Of a DNA stretch of 44,896 bases, positions 7,803-15,151 are shown in pieces (position 1 is the stretch's first letter; every line of letters begins with the position of its first letter). Made by a program: the position numbers and the translations under genes. The DNA is from a virus: positions 1 to 44,896 of IMG/VR virus record IMGVR_UViG_3300010412_000034. The stretch is one strand, 5' to 3'. Under the pieces are notes generated by a model. The model was not told where the DNA came from. It was given only the letters and a program-made list of their open reading frames with translations, and did not search any database.

Positions 7803-8447
7803 ATGAATGCTGAAATGTCAAACGTCTTCAAGTTTGAAGACCTGTCACATGTTGATGAACACGGTCCGGGTCAGGTCCGTGTCAATTCTGGTCGCCTGAT
7901 CGATCTTGCCGACCCCCGCCCGAATGACTTTCTGATTGAAGACATTGCTTGGGCCCTTGGAACGATGGTTCGCTATAATGGGCATATTCCATATCCATAT
8001 ACGGTGGCGCGCCACTCAATCATCATGTCTTATTACGTGCCTGCTGAAAATGCGATGGAAGCACTTTTGCATGATGCAGGTGAGGCGTATTGTGGTGATA
8101 TCATCAAACCTCTGAAACGCCTGTACCCTGATCTTGAGGATTTTGAGGACAATATCACTGCCGTCATTCACAACAAGTTCAATGGCGGTAAAAATGTGCA
8201 TTTCAGTGATACGACCACAACGGGCTACATTTACAAGAAGTCGGATATCATTGCACACACGGACGTTCTGATCTACCAGCATGAATGCTACCGCTTCAAT
8301 CGTCCGGGTCGTTACGTTCCGGGTATGCACAATGCGGAACGTCAGGCAATGCATGAATGTGGCCTTGGCTCACTGTACATGACTGGTATGCAGGGTGATC
8401 GTGAAGCTTTTCTAAATAGGTTTTACGATTTGTGTGGGAAGTACTAA
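7803..8447 (+). CDS. HD-domain phosphohydrolase (YfbR-like)
   Basis: 214 residues. The order of motifs is that of phage HD/YfbR-type nucleotidases: SGRLIDLADPRPNDFLIEDIA, the metal ligand H71 in YTVARHS, then LLHDAGEAYCGDIIKPLK with the HD pair at 90-91, and a later Asp in the KSDIIAHTD region. YfbR enzymes remove phosphate from deoxynucleoside 5'-monophosphates. Phage relatives are presumed to shape the dNTP pool, which fits with dCMP deaminase and the reductase elsewhere in the window. The exact substrate cannot be inferred. Confidence 0.8.
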   Translation: MNAEMSNVFKFEDLSHVDEHGPGQVRVNSGRLIDLADPRPNDFLIEDIAWALGTMVRYNGHIPYPYTVARHSIIMSYYVPAENAMEALLHDAGEAYCGDIIKPLKRLYPDLEDFEDNITAVIHNKFNGGKNVHFSDTTTTGYIYKKSDIIAHTDVLIYQHECYRFNRPGRYVPGMHNAERQAMHECGLGSLYMTGMQGDREAFLNRFYDLCGKY

Positions 8448-8450
8448 ATA
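8443..8450 (+). promoter_or_regulatory. Candidate late promoter (ACTAAATA)
   Basis: ACTAAATACTCC at 8443-8454 overlaps the stop of the HD gene and is close to T4 late promoters, where TATAAATA is followed by CTCC or CTAT. The start at about 8456 would leave an 18-base leader containing GAGG before ATG 8474. Confidence 0.5.
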
Positions 8451-8473
8451 CTCCCGAAGATACGAGGTGTGCT

Positions 8474-8830
8474 ATGAGCGAGAAGAAAGCAAAATTTAGA
8501 TTTTACGAATCAGAAAGTGAGCATTTCGGTACTCAGTGGTTTTGGTCCCTTGTTGCCCCAAATAACAAAGTCATCCTTCAATCAGAAGGGTATGACAGTA
8601 AGTGGATGGCGATCAAGGGTTCTCTTTCTGTCCGTTTCAACTCAATAAGACGCAAGAAGTTCGAAGTCTTCCGCGGTGAAGACGGAGAACATTACTTTCG
8701 CCTGATCGCAATGAACGGCAAGACCATTGGACAATCCGAAGGGTATAAGCGTAAAGCTGGTGCCGAGAATGGAATCGATTCTGTCCAGCGAAATGCTCCT
8801 TTCGCATCCAACGAATTCCCTGAAAATTAA
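8474..8830 (+). CDS. Tandem DUF1508 (YegP-like) protein
   Basis: 118 residues from ATG 8474, chosen because GAGG lies seven bases upstream and the upstream in-frame extension overlaps the HD gene. Two DUF1508 repeats are visible: residues about 7-55 (FRFYESESEHFGTQWFWSLV ... ILQSEGYDSKWMAIKGSLSV) and about 57-110 (FEVFRGEDGEHYFRLIAMNG ... SEGYKRKAGAENGIDSV). YegP family members are small beta-rich proteins of unknown function. The late-type promoter upstream suggests a late or virion-related role. Confidence 0.75.
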   Translation: MSEKKAKFRFYESESEHFGTQWFWSLVAPNNKVILQSEGYDSKWMAIKGSLSVRFNSIRRKKFEVFRGEDGEHYFRLIAMNGKTIGQSEGYKRKAGAENGIDSVQRNAPFASNEFPEN

Positions 8831-8851
8831 GGGAATATTCGTTTCGTCGCA

Positions 8852-8878
8852 AAAGGGGTTGCAAATCGCAGCCCCTTT
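8852..8878. terminator. Strong hairpin terminator (bidirectional) overlapping a promoter
   Basis: An 11-bp stem pairs AAAGGGGTTGC (8852-8862) with GCAGCCCCTTT (8868-8878) around loop AAATC, with one G-T pair. CTTTATAA follows on the plus strand and TTTTGCGACG on the other. It ends the DUF1508 transcript. The -35 of the next promoter lies inside the 5' arm and loop. Confidence 0.8.
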
Positions 8879-8887
8879 CTTTATAAT
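8859..8887 (+). promoter_or_regulatory. Promoter TTGCAA-N17-TATAAT
   Basis: TTGCAA at 8859-8864, an exact 17-base spacer and a perfect TATAAT at 8882-8887. The predicted start is base 8894, which is the A of the next ATG, so the message would be leaderless. The box overlaps the terminator hairpin, so read-through transcripts stop here while new transcripts start just beyond it. Confidence 0.75.
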
Positions 8888-8893
8888 GGTGGC

Positions 8894-9079
8894 ATGAAAA
8901 CACTGTTTGAAGAACTTCAAGACGCATATGCGGAACTGAGCCTCCTTGAGGACGCCGCTAGCCCGTCGAATCCCTCATTTGGTGACTATTCTGACGCCGA
9001 ATGGCATGATAAGTACATGTATCTAAAGGGTAAAATCTACGCTATTGAAGAATCTCTGGCTGCACAAAGCCCGTTTTGA
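8894..9079 (+). CDS. Small hypothetical protein
   Basis: 61 residues, acidic, mostly helical by composition (LFEELQDAYAELSLLED, then YMYLKGKIYAIEESLAAQ). I do not recognise a family. No Shine-Dalgarno precedes the ATG, and the promoter geometry puts transcription initiation at the start codon, so it may be translated from a leaderless message. It stands alone between a terminator/promoter hairpin and the conserved 9.1 kb promoter module. Confidence 0.6.
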   Translation: MKTLFEELQDAYAELSLLEDAASPSNPSFGDYSDAEWHDKYMYLKGKIYAIEESLAAQSPF

Positions 9080-9088
9080 TCAAAATTT

Positions 9089-9152
9089 ACCCAACAAATG
9101 CGCCAAAGCGAGTCCGAAAGGGCTTGCTATCCTGATCTAGTCCACCTACCAT
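9089..9152 (+). promoter_or_regulatory. Conserved hairpin-promoter module, copy 1
   Basis: This is the first of three near-identical intergenic modules (others at 11690 and 21751). The conserved core runs ACCCAACAAATGCGCC then AAAGCGAGT, followed by a hairpin. Here the stem is 8 bp, GCGAGTCC (9108-9115) with GGGCTTGC (9120-9127), closed by a GAAA tetraloop. The 3' arm contains the -35 TTGCTA (9124-9129). The -10 TACCAT is at 9147-9152, spacer 17. The predicted start is base 9159, at the GTG-ATG of the VWA gene. A 12-bp palindrome TTTTGATCAAAA (9074-9085) lies just upstream. Confidence 0.7.
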
Positions 9153-9161
9153 ATACTTGTG

Positions 9162-11657
9162 ATGAAAAAGACGCAACTATCAGACCGCCGTTCGATTGAC
9201 ATTCTCTCCCGCCTGCTTGCGGAAGAGAATCTTCAAATCGTACATGATTCGACGGCATCAACCGCCAGTTTCAACCCCGCCACGCGCATCCTGACGTTCC
9301 CGACATACGGTGATCAGATCAGTACTGATGCCCAGACGGGTCTTGCCCTTCATGAAACTGGTCACGCCACTGATTCTCCTGACGGTGATGAAACTCGCCG
9401 TCTGTTCAAGAAGTACGGCAAGTCAGTTGTGAACATTCTTGAAGATGTTCGCATTGAAAAGCTTGTCAAAGAAAAGTTCCCCGGCTCAAAGAAGTTCTTT
9501 GCGCGGGGTTACGATGAACTGGTTCTTGAACACAATTTCTTCGGTACGGCTTCTAATGAGAACCCGTTCGATTTCAATGACAAGTCGTTTCTTGATCGTG
9601 TAAACATTCACTTCAAGATCGGCGCGAAAGCGATGGTCAAGTTCACCAAGGCTGAACAGGCTCTGGTTGATGAAATCGCTGAAATTCGCACGGTCGAAGA
9701 CCTTGAGCGGTTGTCGGCCAAGCTGAAAGAAATCGCAGAAGAAAACGCTTCTACTGATATGCATATGTCATTCGACCCCGCCGAAGGTGCTGGCGAAATG
9801 GGCGATGACGATGTTGATGTTCAGTACGGCGAGTCTGATGACCCCGAAACTGCCGAAGACGGTGAAGAGTCCGAAGCGGCTGACGGTTCTGAGTCTTCTG
9901 AGTCTGATGACGGTGAAGAGTCTGACGGTTCTGAGTCTTCTGAGTCTGATGACTCTGACGGCGAAGGTTCTGACGGCTCTGAGTCTGATGAAGACGGTGA
10001 TGACTCTGACGGTGAAGGTTCTGACGGCTCTGAGTCTGATGAAGACGGTGATGACTCTGACGGTGAAGGTTCTGAGTCTTCTGATGCTGACGGTGAGGCT
10101 GGTAGTGAAGAGTCTGCCGATTCTGATGAAGACGGTGCTGACGCTGGTGAGGGTGATGACGGCGAAGCTGACGGTGAAGAGTCTGACGGTGATGACGATT
10201 CGCAGGGTGATGACGGCGAAGGTGATGAATCTTCCGAGTTTGACGGTGAAGGCGATACTTCTCCGTCTGATGAAGATACCGACGCTGGTGATGCGCCCGA
10301 AAATGACGGTGTTGATATCACGGTAGACGACCTTGAAGAGTCTGAGACTGAAAAAGCGTCAAAAGAGGCTCTTGAGCGTCTGGCCCGCAATGCTGGCATG
10401 GTCGGTCAGTTGCCCAAGTCAGTCAACATCCCCGACATTGCTCAGCCTTGGCAGGATATCGAGCCTTGGGTGAATCGTCTGATTGAAGACTACGGTCAGA
10501 ATTGGGGCGAAAATCTCGCCAAGTTCCGCAATGAAGTCAAGCCTGTCTTGACCAAGATGGTTGCTGAATTCAATCGTCAGGCGGCTGGTACTGTTTCACG
10601 GCGCACCTCTTTCAAAGATACTGGTGTGCTTGACCCGATGAAGATGGTTCATTACAAATACAATGACAATATCTTCAAGCGGCGCAAGTATGTTCGGGAT
10701 GGCAAGAATCACGGTGCTATCCTCTTTGTTGACTTCACGGGCAGTATGTCTCGGCGTATCGTTCCTGTCATGCGGCAGGTTGTTCTGATGGTCGAATTCT
10801 GCAAGAAAGTCAACGTGCCGTTTCGGGTTTACGGCTGGTCTGATCGGTATCTGCCGGGCAGTTTCGGTCGGGATGATGAATATGGTTCGATGAAAGGTCG
10901 TCGGGCTGAGTTCGGTACGGTCGGCATCACTGAGGTGCTGAACAGCGAAATGCCGAAGGCCAAGCTTGAAAAGTTCCTCAAGTGGGCACTGTCTGGCAAG
11001 GGTATGACGCCGGGTGGTAGCACGCCTATCGTTTCGGCTTTCTACCACACGCTGCCTCTGGTTCGCAAGTTCCGCAAAGAGTCTTCGGTTGACGTTATGA
11101 AACTGATGTTCTTCTCTGACGGTGACGGTACTGCGAATCTGCCGAATTGGGGTGCCAAGTCTTGGATCGATGAAGAAACGGGTACTCAGTACAGCAAGTC
11201 AGAAATGATGGACAGTTTCTTCAAAGACGGTAGCGTTTACCGCACCGACTACAATGCTCAGACTGACCAGCAGATTTTCTTCCTGTCGCGGGTGCTGAAA
11301 GACCGCTACAATGTTGATACGGTCTTCATGTTCATGAATGACAATCACAAGTCTTACTACTACGGTGGTCGGGCTATCAGCCAGCGGTTGAAGAATGGCA
11401 TGTTCACGGCCGATGAAAAGCGTGACGCCACTCGGTCGATCAATGCAAATCTGATTGCTCGGGCTGCGGTGCGTGACTCTTACACCTTCATCGTCATGAA
11501 AGATGGGTACGATATCTCTCCGAAGGGTGTTGAACTTGAAGGCGATGTTGCTGGTATGACTCAGGCCCAGTTGAAGGCTGCCTTCTTGAAGGCCACTGTC
11601 CAGCGTAAGTCTTCGGTGCTGTTCGCTGAACTGGTCGCCGAAAGCTTGAGCAAGTAA
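9162..11657 (+). CDS. HEXXH metallopeptidase-like / VWA domain protein (CobT-like)
   Basis: 831 residues from ATG 9162 (GTG 9159 is adjacent and in frame; neither has a ribosome site). Residues 1-200 contain ALHETGHATDS, an HEXXH zinc motif at 64-68, and a downstream NILEDVRIEKL at 91-101 that could supply the third ligand. Residues about 205-405 are an Asp/Ser/Glu/Gly-rich linker. The C-terminal half is a CobT-type VWA domain with MIDAS elements DFTGS (524-528), TPGGSTP (from 616) and FFSDGDG (D653). Such proteins pair with the AAA+ ATPase encoded next, as CobT/CobS and VWA/MoxR systems do. The target in a phage is unknown. Membership of a cobaltochelatase is not supported, since there is no CobN here and HEXXH is atypical. 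Confidence 0.75.
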   Translation: MKKTQLSDRRSIDILSRLLAEENLQIVHDSTASTASFNPATRILTFPTYGDQISTDAQTGLALHETGHATDSPDGDETRRLFKKYGKSVVNILEDVRIEKLVKEKFPGSKKFFARGYDELVLEHNFFGTASNENPFDFNDKSFLDRVNIHFKIGAKAMVKFTKAEQALVDEIAEIRTVEDLERLSAKLKEIAEENASTDMHMSFDPAEGAGEMGDDDVDVQYGESDDPETAEDGEESEAADGSESSESDDGEESDGSESSESDDSDGEGSDGSESDEDGDDSDGEGSDGSESDEDGDDSDGEGSESSDADGEAGSEESADSDEDGADAGEGDDGEADGEESDGDDDSQGDDGEGDESSEFDGEGDTSPSDEDTDAGDAPENDGVDITVDDLEESETEKASKEALERLARNAGMVGQLPKSVNIPDIAQPWQDIEPWVNRLIEDYGQNWGENLAKFRNEVKPVLTKMVAEFNRQAAGTVSRRTSFKDTGVLDPMKMVHYKYNDNIFKRRKYVRDGKNHGAILFVDFTGSMSRRIVPVMRQVVLMVEFCKKVNVPFRVYGWSDRYLPGSFGRDDEYGSMKGRRAEFGTVGITEVLNSEMPKAKLEKFLKWALSGKGMTPGGSTPIVSAFYHTLPLVRKFRKESSVDVMKLMFFSDGDGTANLPNWGAKSWIDEETGTQYSKSEMMDSFFKDGSVYRTDYNAQTDQQIFFLSRVLKDRYNVDTVFMFMNDNHKSYYYGGRAISQRLKNGMFTADEKRDATRSINANLIARAAVRDSYTFIVMKDGYDISPKGVELEGDVAGMTQAQLKAAFLKATVQRKSSVLFAELVAESLSK
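9951..10075 (+). repeat. 51-bp tandem repeat encoding the acidic linker
   Basis: Two adjacent 51-base units (9951-10001 and 10002-10052) differ at a single base, and a third unit continues for about 23 bases. Each encodes a 17-residue D/S/E/G-rich block. The wider region 9830-10260 is made of shorter related GACGGT/TCTGAG units. It is in frame, so copy-number change would alter linker length without breaking the protein. Confidence 0.85.
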
Positions 11658-11676
11658 GATGCTGGTATTCCGGGGA

Positions 11677-11753
11677 TTGGGTAAAAATAACCCAACAAAT
11701 GCGCCAAAGCGAGTGCAAAAGGGCTTGCTATCCATCCCCGGCTATGGCATAAT
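11677..11753 (+). promoter_or_regulatory. Conserved hairpin-promoter module, copy 2
   Basis: A 6-bp hairpin TTGGGT/ACCCAA (11677-11682 and 11690-11695) runs into the shared core beginning ACCCAACAAATGCGCC at 11690. The second hairpin pairs GCGAGT (11709-11714) with GCTTGC (11723-11728), loop GCAAAAGG. The -35 is TTGCTA (11725-11730), the spacer 17, the -10 CATAAT (11748-11753). The start is near 11760, leaving a leader of about 33 bases with GAGG ahead of ATG 11793. It drives the AAA+ gene. Confidence 0.7.
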
Positions 11754-11792
11754 ACTATTGTACTAAGACATTAACCACAACGAGGTCCTACT

Positions 11793-13049
11793 ATGGCTAA
11801 ACGTGTTTCTCTTGATGACTTTGCCGCGATGGCAATGTCCGAATACGGGACACTTGATGTCCGCAAGCGGCAAATGAAGGAACTTGCTGCTAAGTTCGAC
11901 GTTTGCATCCCTGCGGTCGTCAAAAAGAACAAGGTCGGTGTCGGCCTGTTTCGCATTGAAGGCAACCCCGAAGCTGGTGAGACCCCTGTGGCCGCGCCTG
12001 CTGTTGGCGTACCTGCGAGTCTGCCCGCTTCGAACCCCGTCACCACGGGCGAAGTTGTTACCGACGGTGGCGTTGCTCTCTCGTTTGAGAATTACAACGG
12101 CATTAAGGTCTTCTCGACCCCGCTGACCTACTCGCTGGTCCCTGAGCGTGACAAGAATTTTGTTGCTTGGGGCAACTTCTCGTTGGTCAAGAAACTGCTG
12201 TCTACTGACCAGTTTCTTTCGATCTACGTGGTCGGTGAGACTGGCAACGGTAAGACGTTCAATTTCGAACAGGCTGCCGCTCAGTTGAATCGTGAAATCA
12301 TCACGGTCAACTTCACGGCGATGACCGATGAAGACGATCTGGTTGGTGGTTTTCGACTGGTCGAAGGTGACACGGTCTGGGTTGACGGTCCCGTCCTCGA
12401 AGCAATGAAGCGCGGTGCGATTCTGTTGCTTGATGAGGTCGATCTGGCCACCGAGCCTGTCATGGCGTTGCAGTCTGTCTTGCAGGGCAAGTCATACTTC
12501 GTTAAGAAGTTGGGTCGCCTTGTGAAGCCTGCACCGGGTTTCAAAGTTGTCGCCACTGCAAACACCAAGGGTGACGGTGACGGTGACTACGTTTTCACCA
12601 ACGTTCTGAACAAGGCGTTTCTTGACCGCTTCAAAGTGATGCTTGACCAGCCTTACCCGTCGATCAGCGTTGAGCGCAAGATCGCCAAGCGGTGGGTTGA
12701 GAACAATGCACCTCACATTGAGGACGTGTTCATTGACAACCTGACTCGGTTTGTTGATGTTGTGCGGTCTACCTACGCTTCGGGTGGTATCGATGAACAG
12801 ATTTCTACCCGCCGCATGGTCGACGTTCTCCAGATGTACGGCATTCTGGGCAATGCGTCTGAGGCGATCAAGCTGACGACCAATCGGTTTGCCGAAGAGG
12901 TTCAGAAGGCAATGTTGACTCTCTGGGAAAACATTGACAACACCCCTGACCCTGACGGTGCTGAGTCTGCCGCCAACAGCGGTGGCGACTCTGCTGACCC
13001 GGTTGCAGCCCCAGCCTCTTCTGGTGGTGCGCCGAATATCCCGTTCTAA
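11793..13049 (+). CDS. MoxR/CobS-like AAA+ ATPase
   Basis: 418 residues. Walker A GETGNGKT is at 148-155, Walker B ILLLDEVD at 210-217, and sensor-type VVATANTKGDGDG lies in the 240s-250s, with ARFLDRF-like AFLDRFKVML further on. This is the MoxR/CobS/CbbQ layout, in which the ATPase remodels a partner complex with a VWA protein, encoded directly upstream. Residues 1-60 hold a small basic helical domain. Residues 60-95 and the last 40 are Pro/Ala/Gly/Ser-rich tails. CobS homologues are well known in T4-like marine phages, but their function is unproven. Confidence 0.8.
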   Translation: MAKRVSLDDFAAMAMSEYGTLDVRKRQMKELAAKFDVCIPAVVKKNKVGVGLFRIEGNPEAGETPVAAPAVGVPASLPASNPVTTGEVVTDGGVALSFENYNGIKVFSTPLTYSLVPERDKNFVAWGNFSLVKKLLSTDQFLSIYVVGETGNGKTFNFEQAAAQLNREIITVNFTAMTDEDDLVGGFRLVEGDTVWVDGPVLEAMKRGAILLLDEVDLATEPVMALQSVLQGKSYFVKKLGRLVKPAPGFKVVATANTKGDGDGDYVFTNVLNKAFLDRFKVMLDQPYPSISVERKIAKRWVENNAPHIEDVFIDNLTRFVDVVRSTYASGGIDEQISTRRMVDVLQMYGILGNASEAIKLTTNRFAEEVQKAMLTLWENIDNTPDPDGAESAANSGGDSADPVAAPASSGGAPNIPF

Positions 13050-13060
13050 GCGATGGGTAC

Positions 13061-13091
13061 TTGACATAGGGTAGGACCTATGTGGTAGAAT
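13061..13091 (+). promoter_or_regulatory. Clamp gene promoter with palindrome in the spacer
   Basis: A perfect TTGACA (13061-13066) and TAGAAT (13086-13091) are 19 bases apart, longer than optimal. The spacer contains an inverted repeat, CATAGG (13065-13070) and CCTATG (13077-13082), separated by six bases. Placed on the face between the boxes, this is a natural operator position. The predicted start is near 13098. Confidence 0.6.
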
Positions 13092-13092
13092 T

Positions 13093-13125
13093 GGCGTCAG
13101 GTGTAAAAACTTGACGCCTCTTTTT
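13093..13125 (+). terminator. Terminator straddling the clamp gene transcription start
   Basis: A 7-bp stem GGCGTCA (13093-13099) with TGACGCC (13112-13118), 12-base loop, is followed by TCTTTTT. Read-through from the AAA+ gene would form the hairpin and stop. A transcript starting near 13098 from the promoter just upstream lacks most of the 5' arm and should escape. AGGAG (13126-13130) follows at once as the clamp gene ribosome site. Confidence 0.7.
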
Positions 13126-13136
13126 AGGAGAAACAA

Positions 13137-13835
13137 ATGCAAATTTCGAAATCAACAATTGAGGTACTTCGAAACTTTGCCGAGATTAACGACTCCATTC
13201 TGATCAAGCCGGGCGACCGTCTGGTGGCATTTCACAATGGTGGAACTGTTTTGGCAAATGCGAAGATTGAAGACAACTTTGATGCCCGTTTCGGCATCTA
13301 TGATCTGGCATCTTTTCTTTCGCTGACCTCGCTTATCGATAACCCTGATATCGATACCTCAAACTCTGACAGTCATGTTGTCATTTCTGGCAACGGGTCG
13401 AAGTTCAAATATTTTGTGGCCGATGAATCTCTGATCAACGTGCCACCGCAGGATGAATTGCAGATTCCTAGTCAGGACATTCAGTTCAATCTTGATGAAG
13501 ACTCATTGAAGAGAGTCCTGCGAGCCGCCGCCGTGTTTGTTCTGGACACGGTCACAATCTTTTCTTCTGAGGGTAAGCTGTACTTTGGTGTATCTGACCC
13601 CAACCAGAAGAATTCAGATTCATTCTCCGTTGAGATTGGAGAGTACTCGGGCCCCGAAATCAAGCTGGTCATTTCAATTTCGAAACTGACCCTGATGCCG
13701 GGCAGCTATGCGGTGACGATCAGCCATTCTACTGGCCAGACAATCATTCTGTTTGACCATCTTGATCGTGACCTTCGCTACTGGACGGCACCCGAAGCTG
13801 ATTCATACGTTGAACCTGTTTCGAAAGCCGCTTGA
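13137..13835 (+). CDS. 45: Sliding clamp gp45
   Basis: 232 residues (T4 gp45 228). The N-terminus MQISKSTIEVLRNFAEINDS is the clamp signature, followed by ILIKPGDRLVAFHNGGTVLA, a YDLASFLSLTSL segment and a C-terminal half repeating the fold. The trimeric ring tethers gp43 to DNA and, with gp55, activates late transcription. It is followed by gp44 and gp62 in T4 order. AGGAG six bases upstream sets the start. Confidence 0.9.
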   Translation: MQISKSTIEVLRNFAEINDSILIKPGDRLVAFHNGGTVLANAKIEDNFDARFGIYDLASFLSLTSLIDNPDIDTSNSDSHVVISGNGSKFKYFVADESLINVPPQDELQIPSQDIQFNLDEDSLKRVLRAAAVFVLDTVTIFSSEGKLYFGVSDPNQKNSDSFSVEIGEYSGPEIKLVISISKLTLMPGSYAVTISHSTGQTIILFDHLDRDLRYWTAPEADSYVEPVSKAA

Positions 13836-13843
13836 GGTAAAAC

Positions 13844-14794
13844 ATGAGAGAACAGTTCCTGTGGGTTGAGAAATACCGACCACAGACTATCTCGGATTGC
13901 GTTCTCCCGGAAAGTCTGCGAGCCCCTTTACAGGGGTTCGTGGATACGGGTGACATTCCCAACACGCTAATGGTGGGAAGTCAAGGTACGGGAAAAACGA
14001 CAACCGCCGAGGCACTTTGCAAAGAACTTGGGGTAGACTACCTAAAGATCAATGCTTCGCTTGAGGGTAACATTGACACCCTGCGAACAAAGATCATGAG
14101 GTTCGCCTCAAGCGTTTCGCTTATGTCGAATAAGCGCAAAGTGGTCATTCTGGATGAGGCCGATTATCTAAACAAGCAATCGACCCAGCCAGCCCTTCGT
14201 GCATTCATGGAAGAATACTCGGCCAATTGTGGTTTCATTCTGACCTGCAATTTCAAGAACCGTCTGATCGAACCACTGTGGTCACGCGCCCCTATTCTTG
14301 ACTTTGAGTACCCGAAGCCAGATAAGCCAGAAGCCAAAAAGCTGATGGTTGATTATCTGAAAAGGTGCCAAACAATTCTTGACAAAGAGGGTGTGCCATA
14401 TGAGGCGAAAGCCGTTGCGGCCCTGATCAAGAAGTATTACCCAGACTGGCGAATGGTGCTGAACGTGTTGCAGAAGTACGCAACCACGGGCAACATTGAT
14501 TCGGGTGTTCTGGTCGAACATGCTTACAGCCTGTCTGGTCTGGTGCCAGCACTCAAGCAAAAAGACTTCAAGACAATGCGCCAGTGGGTGGCAGACAATC
14601 ATGACACCGAGGCTGCGTTTGTCTTTCGTGCGTTGTATGATCATGTCTATGACTTCCTAGTGCCTGCGACTATTCCGCAAGCTGTTATCATTCTGAATGA
14701 GGGACAGAAGGCGGATGCGATTGTGGCCGATAAAGAGTTGAACATGGTTGCAACGTTGACTGAGTTGATGGCCAGTGTTGAGTTCAAAGAATGA
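13844..14794 (+). CDS. 44: Clamp loader large subunit gp44
   Basis: 316 residues (T4 gp44 319). It has the RFC-family N-terminus FLWVEKYRPQTISDCVLPE, Walker A GSQGTGKTT at 45-53, Walker B VVILDEADYL with DEAD at 104-107, sensor 1 FILTCNFKNRLIEPLWSRA (the usual SRC reads SRA here), and the C-terminal collar domain. It loads gp45 with gp62. The stop overlaps the ATG of the next small gene by four bases (ATGA). Confidence 0.92.
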   Translation: MREQFLWVEKYRPQTISDCVLPESLRAPLQGFVDTGDIPNTLMVGSQGTGKTTTAEALCKELGVDYLKINASLEGNIDTLRTKIMRFASSVSLMSNKRKVVILDEADYLNKQSTQPALRAFMEEYSANCGFILTCNFKNRLIEPLWSRAPILDFEYPKPDKPEAKKLMVDYLKRCQTILDKEGVPYEAKAVAALIKKYYPDWRMVLNVLQKYATTGNIDSGVLVEHAYSLSGLVPALKQKDFKTMRQWVADNHDTEAAFVFRALYDHVYDFLVPATIPQAVIILNEGQKADAIVADKELNMVATLTELMASVEFKE

Positions 14795-14964
14795 TTCAGA
14801 CATGCATGGACATTCTTGAGATTTACCGAGAGGCCATCAACAAGATTGATGACTATTTCGAATACCGCAATGAGTCTGAACGTGACAAGACCTTTGTCAT
14901 GGGGGTGATTGATGAAATCACTCCAAAGATTCAGAAATTGCAAGAAGGAAAGAAAGATGGATAA
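14791..14964 (+). CDS. Small hypothetical protein after gp44
   Basis: 57 residues, starting ATGA-overlapped with gp44 and ending eight bases into the next gene, which supports it being real. The composition is helical and charged (ILEIYREAINKIDDYFEYRN; then FVMGVIDEITPKIQKLQEG). I see no known domain. Its position between the two clamp-loader subunits suggests co-expression with the replisome, nothing more. Confidence 0.6.
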   Translation: MIQTCMDILEIYREAINKIDDYFEYRNESERDKTFVMGVIDEITPKIQKLQEGKKDG

Positions 14965-15151
14965 GCTGATGTGGTGGGGTTACATGCATTCAAATGGCAC
15001 CTTGCAGTTGAAGAGGTGGTTGGGTGATCATGCTGACTATACGACCGATTGTTACGGCAACCCGTTTGTTTTGAAAGTTGCCGAACCCTTCGAAGCCAAC
15101 ACGTATGAGAAGGCGCTTCACATTCTGCAACAGAAACTTGGTGGTGGTTGA
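14957..15151 (+). CDS. Small conserved phage protein (WWGYMHSNGTLQLKR)
   Basis: 64 residues from ATG 14957; the longer in-frame extension would overlap the previous gene and lacks a ribosome site. The pattern MWWGYMHSNGTLQLKRW, then NPFVLKVAEPFEANTYEKAL, is a recurrent small phage protein family (Y.HVNGTLQ.KR, then SPFV....PFEA.....A). No function is known. It is beta-rich and probably soluble. GGAAAG upstream serves as ribosome site. Confidence 0.65.
   Translation: MDKLMWWGYMHSNGTLQLKRWLGDHADYTTDCYGNPFVLKVAEPFEANTYEKALHILQQKLGGG

Noticed and set aside
8411-8418. TCTAAATA inside the HD gene
   Set aside because: It lies 60 bases inside coding sequence, and a better-placed ACTAAATA follows at 8443. 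Probably chance.
9787-10326. Plus-strand out-of-frame ORF of Leu/Thr/Val repeats in the same region
   Set aside because: Frame-shifted reading of the same DNA repeats inside a clearly coding gene.
9821-10399. Long minus-strand frame rich in Ser/Pro opposite the VWA linker
   Set aside because: It is the shadow of the GACGGT/TCTGAG acidic repeats, with low-complexity Ser/Pro output, no ribosome site and no neighbours on that strand.
9159-13049. Annotation of the VWA/AAA+ pair as cobalamin biosynthesis CobT/CobS
   Set aside because: Only domain-level similarity is visible. No CobN or other B12 gene is in the window, and HEXXH points to a different activity.
14282-14644. Minus-strand 120-codon frame opposite gene 44
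   Set aside because: Entirely within the conserved AAA+ coding region, no ribosome site, no family resemblance.
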